Shown piece after piece: positions 56,490-64,000 of a DNA stretch of 64,000 nt. Positions within the stretch are counted from its first letter, which is position 1, and each line of letters opens with the position of its first letter. Made by a program: the position numbers and the translations under genes. The stretch covers positions 36,476,189 to 36,540,188 of the forward strand of contig NC_080176.1 of NCBI RefSeq assembly GCF_950295315.1, written 5' to 3'. Origin of the DNA: Erinaceus europaeus. Taxonomy: Eukaryota; Chordata; Mammalia; Eulipotyphla; Erinaceidae. Under the pieces are notes generated by a model. It saw only the letters and a list, made by a program, of their open reading frames with translations, made no database searches and had not been told where the DNA came from.

Positions 56490-56855
56490 TGTCGCTTGCT
56501 GCGGCGGTGGGATGCAGAGAAAGGAGGTTTGGAGCAGCAAGGGAACACAATCCTTTATTCGTGCAGGGACCTCAGGGTTGGGGTGGGAATGCAGCAGTTT
56601 GGGCCACGTGGAGCCAGCCAAAAATGGCCATCCCCCACTACCGCACCACTGGGAAAGAAAGAGAGAGCGGGGAGGGAGAGTAGGAGGGCTTTTTAGGTCA
56701 TCACCCAGGAGTGACGTGTTGGGACAGGATTGGTTGGGGAAAGCACCTGAAAGTACTGTATATCTCTGTGGGAAGTGGCAGAGCCTTGGGGAGAACGCTT
56801 AAAAGTACCGTATATCTCTGTGTGAAGTGGCAGAGCCTTGGGGGACATCTAAACA
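56490..56855 (-). mobile_element. 3' LTR of an endogenous retrovirus
   Basis: 366 bp, starting tgtcgcttgctg and ending catctaaaca, so TG...CA on the reverse strand. A reverse-strand AATAAA lies at about 56552-56557. Its U3 end carries two tandem copies of a 52-bp unit (about 56740-56791 and 56792-56843, each with tatatctctgtg and ggcagagccttgggg). Internal retroviral sequence continues at 56856, so this is not a solo LTR. Confidence 0.8.
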
Positions 56856-57985
56856 GCATCTCCCTCTTTTCCTTTATATCTAATGGACACAGTAAGGAAA
56901 TATAGAGTGGAGCAGGCTTAAATGTTTTTAATGAATGCCATGCTCAGATGGGAAGATGTAGGATGTTTTTGTGGGGGAGGGAAGGCTTAAATCGCCACCA
57001 AACTTGTGAGATTCATGTGTCCCCCTGTGCTCAACCCCTCTTTAGAGAGAGACTTACCTGGAGGGACTCATCTCATAGGTTAAGCTCTGCCAGGCTCAAC
57101 CATCTCCTCACAATATTCTACATCTTTCTCTATCTTTCTATCTAGTCATCGCATTAAGATGTTCAATGTCTGTAAAAGACTCTATCTGTGACAGAAGAAT
57201 AGTAGTGTAGGGGTGAGCAAAAACCTTTTGGGCATAAACCTGAATGGTAACAAAACAGGAAGGGACAAGTAGGGGAACAGTAAGAGTCAGTGTGATGTCA
57301 AGGGAAGGTTTGGTGTGCAAAGGAACGTTCCCTGTATCTGGGGGGGGGCAAAGGTTCATAATGAGGGGTCGTTTCCTGCCTCAAAGGGCAGGATCTGTAG
57401 GCGGGAGGGCATGGCCCACCAAGCGGAGGGGCTATTTGGCATTGTATAGTCCTCAAGGCAACAGTCTGCAAAGTCTATGAACTACTCAGGGTCAGTCTTT
57501 GAAAAGCCAGCAGTGTGAAGGGAAGGAAGCTGCTGTAAAATTGTGTAAAATGTCCAAAGGGTAAACCAGCAAGTTCAATAGAAGTGTCAGTCCAAAGTAG
57601 GCGACTAGGGGGAGAAATGGCAGGGGATGAAACGCTGCATGAGGAAGGTCAGCCACTGGAATTCTGCTTTTCTGTAGAGAGTGAGCTGGAACCGCCAAAA
57701 TGTGACAGGCAAAGCAGAAGCAGGAAGGGCAGACAGGCAGTAAGAAAGTTTTGTCCTTGGAGTCTGTGAATCAGGTTCTTTAGATTGCATCAGGTGACAT
57801 CTTGGGTTTCGGGGGGTGTGCCACTGTAGTCGTGCCGTCTAGTGGGTGATGTCAGAGTGTGCAGGGGTCCAGATGGTTTTCCCGGGATTTCTGTGAAAGA
57901 AACACAAACAATCTGCTTCCCGTGGTTACCAGGGCATCTGATTTGAATTTTTTATAGAAAAAGAGATTTGGTGCCTTAGCCAACT
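56856..57985 (-). mobile_element. Endogenous retrovirus internal remnant with polypurine tract
   Basis: Directly before the LTR in reverse-strand sense is a purine run (complement of tctccctcttttcc, 56859-56872), as expected for the plus-strand primer site of a retrovirus. About 1.1 kb upstream belongs to no L1 or SINE family seen here. Open frames on the reverse strand are short (60-73 codons) and broken. I cannot identify gag, pol or env in them. The 5' part of the provirus and a second LTR are missing from the window. Confidence 0.55.
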
Positions 57986-58009
57986 GAATATTGGGGGATG
58001 TATCTTCCC

Positions 58010-58011
<2 letters not shown>

Positions 58012-58044
<33 letters not shown>

Positions 58045-58049
58045 TTTTT
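58012..58049. repeat. (TTTA)n tract
   Basis: About nine tetramers directly adjoin the 3' end of the reverse-strand LTR at 58050. Confidence 0.93.
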
Positions 58050-58398
58050 GAGCTGAGAATGCAGTTCAATCTTTATTCACGAGCGGGGATGTGGTTCAAC
58101 AAACTAATCTAATCTAATCACAACCCAATTCTGTCCTGCATCTCTCTCCTCCAGCAGAAGAGTCAAGAACAAAGGAAATATGTACGATAGGGGGCGGGGA
58201 GAAGGAAGAAGTGGGAATCAGTGATGACTAAACCAAATGTCCCAGGGGGGGGGGGAGGCCAAACCAATATCCCGGAGGCAGGGGGTGCCCAGCCAACAGT
58301 GGACGTGCAAACAGAACACATAGCAAGCAACACAAGCGAATCCACTGTGATGATAAAAACAGAAGACTTCACAAGCAGAATCCAGAAGAATACCAACA
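58050..58398 (-). mobile_element. U3-R segment of an LTR with an A-rich tail
   Basis: In reverse-strand sense it begins TGTTGGTATTCTTCTGG, like the LTRs at 35054 and 24847. It runs through U3 and AATAAA, then stops at TGCATTCTCAGCTC, where AAAAATAAATAAATA follows instead of the U5 found at 35054. G-runs interrupt the U3 (58243-58254). Confidence 0.82.
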
Positions 58399-58529
58399 AG
58401 AAATCTTAGTAAAGATAATTGTTAAAATAGAAGCACAAAAAGAAGAATACTCTTCCATTGTTTGAGTAAATTATAATCTAGTTTTTCCATGGTTTTGCAG
58501 TTAGAATTCTTTTTAGCAGTTTTTTTTTT

Positions 58530-58910
58530 ATAATTGTTCCAATGAATATTTTTGTGCATTAATCTTTGACTTTCTCAATACTTGTTTAGGATTATTGTAG
58601 TAACAATATTTCTTGAGTGATTACCATGTACAAAGCCTTTACTGCATGGTTAGTGTACTGAATCCTTATAACAAAGCTGTAAGATAGATACCATTATATC
58701 CATTTCACAGATAATAATTAAATGTTCAGAACCATGATACAAGGCACAAAACTCAACTTGATTCAGTCTGACTGAAAGCTCATTGCTCTCAATCATGGAA
58801 ATTTTAAGGGTTTTAATACATAATGCCAAGTGGTTTTTTTCTGAAAGATTGTTCCAGCTTACACTCCATCAACAGTATGAGAGCACTCATTACTTTGATT
58901 TATTTTTCTT
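58530..58910 (-). mobile_element. Old L1M-like and MIR-like sequence
   Basis: Positions 58530-58600 and 58845-58900 (agcttacactccatcaacag) resemble an antisense old L1 3' end. Positions 58615-58745 (tgattaccatgtacaaagcc, ccatttcacagataataatt) resemble a MIR on the plus strand. Confidence 0.45.
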
Positions 58911-58987
58911 TCAAGTGATTGCTGGGAATTTACATTTCACTATTATATCTATCACCAGTCATAAGCCACCAATTGGTCCTATTGTAC

Positions 58988-59061
58988 TTCCTTTTTTTTT
59001 TGCCAACAGGGTTATCACTGAGGCTTGGTGCCAGCACTATGAATCCACTGCTCCAGGAAGC

Positions 59062-59116
<55 letters not shown>

Positions 59117-59254
59117 TTTTTTTTTTTTAGATAGGACATAGAGAAATTGAAAGGGGACAGGGAGACAGAGAGGGAAAGACTTTTTTCACCACTTGTGGAG
59201 TGGACCCCCATGTCCTTGATCTTGGTATTATGTGGGCTTAACCAGGTGAACTAC
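58988..59254 (-). mobile_element. SINE type A/B with internal (TTCT)n
   Basis: Antisense poly-T, gccaacagggttatcactga and gaatccactgctccaggaag are followed by an expanded (TTCT)n at 59063-59117, then body and head. The head ends at accaggtgaactac, where an LTR begins. Confidence 0.82.
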
Positions 59255-59659
59255 TGTGGGGCTAGGCCACTGGAGAGAAAGACTCTGGAACATGTGGCTG
59301 AGCAGGAACGCAATGCAATTTCCTTTATTTATTAGATACAATGCCTTTTACATATCTCTTTAATCGGAAGTGGCAAGCGGGAAAAGGAAATGGGTAGGAG
59401 AGGGGGTAGAGCAAAAAAAGATGTGAACATAGAAAGCTTCCATAGCAGCTGTTGTGAAGGTTCTAACCAATGGGATTAAACCAATACCCTGCAGGCAGGG
59501 CAGGTCTCAGGCAAAACAATGATTATGTAAATAGACCACAGTGGTAAGCAATATAGGGGACCTGGCGTAATGACCAACAAACTACCATCTAGCCCTGATC
59601 CTACTGTACTTCCCAGTGGCAGGAAACATGGTGATACTTCCCCCCAGAATTTGGCCACA
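59255..59659 (-). mobile_element. LTR, 405 bp, no TSD found
   Basis: It starts tgtggggctagg and ends atttggccaca. Reverse-strand AATAAA lies at 59324-59329. Flanks gaactac and gttgtcc do not match. The right flank does not continue the SINE that precedes it, so the junction was probably formed by recombination or deletion. Confidence 0.75.
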
Positions 59660-60024
59660 GTTGTCCTAGTTTAACATGGAAATCACCTGAACAAACCCAC
59701 ACACTAAAACAACAACAACAAAACAAAAATGACACTGTTTTTCTGGGGAGTGCAGAGCCCCCAGTGGGCTGAATCTAGAAGAACCTTCACATGGAGGCCT
59801 GCATGTGCAGGCCTGATGGAAGCTGCACTTTCCAGAGGTATGACTACATGAGGAGTGTGTCCTTCTTTGTCCAGGAGTCAGCTATTCATGCATGTTAATG
59901 TCATTCCAGGGAAAATAAGACCAAGCTGATTCCAAAGAAAACAACAGCAATACTTTGCTCTAAGGTAAGTATAAAGGTAGCACAGCAGTTAAAAGTCACT
60001 GATTTTCTTTACAATGTCAATAAC
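59660..60024. other. Single-copy DNA
   Basis: A short (AAC)n tract lies at 59706-59727. Nothing else is seen. Confidence 0.4.
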
Positions 60025-60325
60025 ATAGGGGCAGGTGGTGGTGTAGCTGGTAGAGTACACACGTTACAGAGCACAAGGAACCTCATTCAGGCCCTTGGTC
60101 CCCACCTGTAAAGAGGAAGTTTTCAAACTGGTGAAGCAGTACTGCAAATGTCTCTCTTTGTCCATCTCTATCTCCCCTCCCCTCTCAATTTCTGATCCTA
60201 CCCCTCCCCCAAAAGAAAAATAAAATAAAGAGGAAAAAAAGGAAAATGAAATGCCAGCCAGAAGCAGCAGGTTGAGTGAGCCCTAGTGATAGCCCTAGTG
60301 AGAATAAAAAGAAATATAAAAAGAA
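60025..60325 (+). mobile_element. SINE type B
   Basis: gcaggtggtggtgtagctgg, ccttggtccccacctgtaaa, CT-rich body, A-rich centre, and a distal module with repeated agccctagtga. Confidence 0.85.
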
Positions 60326-61313
60326 AATATTACAAAAATTCAGAGTAAAATTTTGACAGTATGGGCATGACAGTCCCCTTTTAGAAGACTGAGGACATGT
60401 CAGACAAGCTTCTGAACTGTCTTTTCCCAGTGCAGTCTGATGCCCAGCTCTGGCAAGGCAGTTATTGCCTTCAGCAATAGAACAGGACATCTGCTCACTG
60501 TCCAGAGTTCCTAGTATGACAACAATAGTCACCATTCACAAGCACTCACTATCTGTGCTAAACACTTGGAAGGTATTTTACAAATATTTTCATTCCAATA
60601 TGTACAATAACCATGCAAAGTGGATAGGATTTATCCTAGCCTCAAGAGGGAGAGGGGGAGGTCCAGTGGTCAGAGAACTGGGAGAGAACTGACATCTGTA
60701 AATAGAACTTTGTCTTTTTTGTTGCAACACTCTCCAGGGGTGCTTATGAAAATAGGCACATCATTCTGAAGAGTTGGCCTTCCTACACAATAGGCTAGGC
60801 TGCATCCAAAGGAGAATTTTGATGGAACAGGGAAAATTTAAAGAGCTAGTATATTTCTGCCATGGTCTCTGAATATATGCTCTGTAAACACTGTGCAAAG
60901 AGGAGGGGCTACTGGACCATATATCTGCAGATTTATGAGGCATCTAATCCCATTCTTGGCTTGAGCCACCGACCTTAGTAAATTAGTAGCACACACTTAG
61001 ATGATAGTTCATACAGTACAGTGGACACACTTTCTGATCTCAGGTTCTCACACAAGTTCTAAAAGTCTGAATGCCCTACATCATCCCAGGGCAGTACGAT
61101 AATATGACACATTTCTTTGCCTTTCACACCGTAAAAGGGGCCAAGAGATGATGTGACCCTAACTGGGACTGGGTAGACAGTGTCAGAAGCTACTGATGCC
61201 AATTCCTCAGGGAAAAAAAGATAGGAAGTAGAGTCTGGGCAGATGAGTCATGGCAAGAGGCCTTCTCTAGCTGGAATCTCCTTCTGAGTAGGGAGAGGAA
61301 AGGATCCTAGAAG
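60326..61313. other. Mostly single-copy DNA, possible MIR
   Basis: Positions about 60510-60640 (gcactcactatctgtgctaa then ggtattttacaaatattttc) look like a diverged MIR on the plus strand. No gene is recognised. Confidence 0.35.
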
Positions 61314-61771
61314 AGGTGGTTGAACAAGTTATGGTCTATATACACAATGGAATACTACTCAGGTATTAAAAATGGTGACTTCACCATTTTCAGCTGATCT
61401 TGGATGGAGCTTGAAGGAATCATGTTAAGTGAAATAAGTCAGAAACATAAGGATGAATATGGGATGATCTCACTCTCAGGCAGAAGTTGAAAACCAAGAT
61501 CAGAAGAGAAAACACAAGTAGAACCTGGACTGGAGTTGGTGTATTGCACCAAAGTATTGCAATACACCAACTCCAGTCCAGGTTCTACTTGTGTAAAAGA
61601 CTCTGGGGTGGGTTAAGGGGAAAGTACAGGTCCTGGAAAAGGATGACAGAGGACCTAGTAGGGGTTGTGCTGTTATGTGAAAAATTGAGAAATGTTATGC
61701 ATGTACAAACTATTATATTTACTGTTGAATGTAAAACATTAATCCTCCAATAAAGGAATTTAAAAAAAAAA
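61314..61771 (+). mobile_element. L1 3' end, short 3'UTR form
   Basis: ORF2 end (tatggtctatatacacaatg, gtgaaataagtcagaaacat) and a short 3'UTR ending cctccaataaaggaattt plus A10. This ending differs from the long 3'UTR form. An inserted inverted repeat lies at 61512-61594. Confidence 0.9.
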
Positions 61772-62059
61772 GTGGCAGAGCAGTAAAAATAAATAAAGAA
61801 AGAGATCTCAATGCCTATAGTTTAGATCTACTAACTGCAATGTCTTCTAGCAGTATGGCCCACACTTCTATAGACCATGAAGTAAAATAATCTGATCTGA
61901 ACTGAAGGTGATAGGCTAATTTCATATAGTTTTGCCTCCTGAAAGGACTAGTAAAAACTATACAGATTGAGAACCTAAAACCTCCTGACCTTTGTTATGT
62001 GTATCTTCTTTGTTTTATATTTTTCTAATAATAGTTACCTACTTAAGATAGCTGCTAAT
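61772..62059. other. Single-copy DNA
   Basis: No recognised feature. Confidence 0.4.
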
Positions 62060-62795
62060 TGGAGGCTTCCAGTGGCTGAGCTACAGAGTAGCAGCAGCTG
62101 TGTTTCTCTCCTCTCCTCTTCTCTCCCCAGTCAACTAGGAATATCAAAGGAAACCATCTGGGACCACAACAAGACAGGACTAGAACTACTTTGCGAACCC
62201 ACCAAATCACTGGTGAGTGCAAATACATGTGGCTCATGGACAGAGAGGAGCCTAAGGAGAGACTCCTGAGGTTAAAGCCCATATCTACTCCAGAGCTGAT
62301 GGTCTGGCAGTTACAGGTTTAGTTGCCACCTCTAGGCTGTTTTTACCAACAAAAAGACTGCTGAGGGGAGAAGAGGACTCCCCTAAGGCTCATCAAATGC
62401 AACTGTGAGTCTCCATTGCTACTGCTCCTCAGAGGTTGGAGTAGCAGGGGGGAGGCCCAGTGCTTACATTGGGGGGAGGGATCAGATAACTGGCCAGGGA
62501 ACTCTGGAGAAGATCTACACCCCAGAAGGCTAGTGGTGGAGCTGTACATTGGGAAACTTTCCACATTGTTCTCCTGATGAATTGGGGAGACACAATAATT
62601 GCTGCAGAACCCAGAGAGTATAACAGGATTTGTTGGGACACTCACAGTGCTTCCCAGCTTGGCTCTGGATATTGGCAGACCAGCTGAATTGAGCCCAGGA
62701 CTTGGGATCCTTGAGGTGTGGGAGTCTCTTTGCATAACCACTGTGCTATCTCTCCCCACCCTGCTTTATCTCTTGGTCAGGAGTAAGTGATTAAG
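62060..62795 (+). mobile_element. L1 5'UTR, plus strand
   Basis: It aligns with 28411-28930: ggctgagctacagagtagca, tctctccccagtcaactagg and ggaccacaacaagacaggac, ending with cttggtcaggagtaagtgat. It includes an insert near 62530-62720 relative to the other copy. Confidence 0.85.
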
Positions 62796-62796
62796 A

Positions 62797-63020
62797 GTAA
62801 TACAGTTTTCACCACCAGAGCTTCATATCCTTCCCCCCCATGATAGCTTTCCTATTCTTTAACCCCATGGGAGTATGGACTCAGGGTCATTCTGGTGTAC
62901 AGAAGGTGGAAGGTCTGGCTTCTGTAATTGCTTCCTCACTGAACGTGGGTATTGGCAGGTCAATCCATACTCCCAGCCCGTCTCTCTCTTTCCCTAGTGG
63001 GACAGGGCTCTGAGGAATCC
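62797..63020 (-). mobile_element. L1 3'UTR fragment inside the L1
   Basis: Antisense terminal-module text (tgatagctttcctattcttt, gaaggtctggcttctgtaat, tctctctttccctagtggga). It lacks the final A-tail region. Confidence 0.85.
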
Positions 63021-63199
63021 CTCTACTTTTAAAACTCTTCCAAAAGACTGAAGACACAGAATACTCCCTTCCGGCTTCTATGAAGCCAACATCACTCTGA
63101 TACCAAACTCAGACAGGAATACAACAACAACAACAACAACAAAGAAAACTGCAGACCAATACTCTGATGAACATAGATGTTAAAATATTGAACAAAATG
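63021..63199 (+). pseudogene. L1 ORF2 fragment lying before ORF1
   Basis: Plus-strand reverse-transcriptase segment (cttctatgaagccaacatca, tgatgaacatagatgttaaa) matching 31660-31830 of the larger L1. An (AAC)n expansion at 63121-63141 replaces part of the sequence. It is out of order relative to ORF1. Confidence 0.85.
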
Positions 63200-63325
63200 G
63201 GGGGGGGGGTTGGGTGATAGCACAGCAGGTTAAGCACATGTGGCACAAAGTGCAAAGACCAGCATATGAATCCCAATTCAAGCCACCAGCTCCCCACCTG
63301 CAGGGGAGTCGCTTCACAAGTGGTG
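63200..63325 (+). mobile_element. SINE type A, 3'-truncated
   Basis: A G run, then head (ggtgatagcacagcaggtta), B box and ccacctgcaggggagtcgct. It stops at tcacaagtggtg without CT body or tail, and L1 ORF1 follows immediately. Confidence 0.88.
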
Positions 63326-64000
63326 CATAAACTCCAGAAAACAGTAGAGGGGAGAGAGAATAGAATAAATGAGGCTGAAGACAGAATTAGCAAGATCAAG
63401 GACGAATTAGAGACAACTAAAAAGGAAGTAAGAGGTCTCAAAAAGAGATTAAGAGATACTGAAAACAACAACAGAGACCTATGGGGTGACTTCAAAAGAA
63501 ATAATATATGCATTATTGGCTTACCAGAAAAAGAAAGAGGAAGGGGGGGGGGAGAAAGCATCCTATAGGATATAATAGCTGAGAACTTCTCTAGTCTAGA
63601 CAACATAAAAGATATAAAGATTCAAGAAGCCTAAAGAGTCCCAAACAGAATTAACCCAGACTTAAAGACACCAAGACACATCTTATTTAGAATGGAAAAG
63701 AATAAGGATAAATAAAAGATCCTGAAGGCTTCTAGAGAAAAAAAAAAAAAGGGTTACCTACAGAGGAAAACCCATAACATTACCAGCTCATTTCTTCACA
63801 CAAACACTACAGGCCAGAAGAAAATGACAAGATATCTATCGAGTGCTCAATGACAAAGACTTTCAACCAAGACTGCTGTATCCTGCTAGACTATCATTCA
63901 GACTAGATGGAGGCATAAAAAACCTTCTCAGACAAGCAGCAGTTGAAAGAATCAACTATCACCAAGCCTGCCCTTAAAGAAGTTCTGAATGGTCTCCTAT
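63326..64000 (+). pseudogene. L1 ORF1 pseudogene, running off the window
   Basis: It aligns with 29462-30140 of the larger L1: coiled-coil part (63330-63470), RNA-binding core, then C-terminal domain to 64000. A G10 run at 63545-63554, a stop near 63568 and a poly-A stretch at 63740 break the frame. About 530 bp of L1 between the 5'UTR and this point is replaced by the inserted pieces described above. Confidence 0.85.

Noticed and set aside
58012..58049. TTTA tract considered as an independent microsatellite
   Set aside because: Its position exactly at the LTR cleavage point makes a poly-A origin more likely.

Overview
The window is mammalian nuclear DNA with no recognisable host exon. It is built almost entirely of retroelements at several stages of decay. 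The organism is most likely a hedgehog (Erinaceus): the dominant repeat is a tRNA-derived SINE whose head reads ggtagcgcagcgggttaagc and whose body reads ccacctgcaggggagtcgct, which I know from Erinaceus; no database was searched. Ancient MIR and L1M relics fit any placental mammal. I see no bacterial genes, CRISPR array or operon. Every open frame over 60 codons is a piece of L1, a shadow of a SINE or microsatellite, or unexplained.

Repeat names used below. SINE type A: the head above, a long CT-rich body and an A-rich tail. Type B: head ggtggcgcacctggttaag, shorter body. Type C: ggaggtggcgcagtggat with gaggtcctgag. Type D: gcataatggttatgcaaaga with gcctgaggctcc. Type E: seen mostly in antisense with gcaaagcagcacactatcca. 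Type F: gggagatagctcacctggta. 'L1 3'UTR' means a long (at least 1.2 kb) 3' untranslated region of the lineage-specific L1, which ends near ttaatcctttcttaaataaa. 'L1M' means an old, diverged mammalian L1.

Layout. 1-11.4 kb: dense SINEs of all types, two solo LTRs (902, 3621), L1M and L1 3'UTR scraps. 11.4-14.6 kb: reverse-strand L1 carrying most of ORF2. 14.6-19 kb: mostly single-copy DNA with scattered SINEs. 19-21.2 kb: four reverse-strand L1 3'UTR insertions in a row. 21.2-28.4 kb: single-copy DNA, SINEs with large microsatellites, two solo LTRs (24847 and 27192, the latter nested in an L1 3'UTR). 28.4-33.7 kb: the largest element, an L1 with 5'UTR, ORF1 and ORF2, flanked by a 14-bp target-site duplication (TSD) but ending inside ORF2. 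33.8-41.7 kb: old L1M, a solo LTR (35054), SINEs, a MIR. 41.7-47.65 kb: three L1 3'-end insertions, one inverted and chimeric, plus a tailless 5S rRNA fragment at 44391. 47.9-56 kb: SINEs and L1M, an LTR with a GAGTTC array (49084), a head-only SINE (49791). 56.5-59.7 kb: LTR-rich stretch with the 3' end of an endogenous retrovirus and two further LTRs. 60-64 kb: single-copy DNA, an L1 3' end carrying a 37-bp hairpin, and a scrambled L1 running off the edge.

How the parts relate: L1 reverse transcriptase is the likely engine for the SINEs, the truncated L1s and the tailless RNA fragments. The clean TSDs found by eye support individual insertion events and, through nesting, their order. The most interesting signals are unusual retrotransposition products rather than a new gene system.
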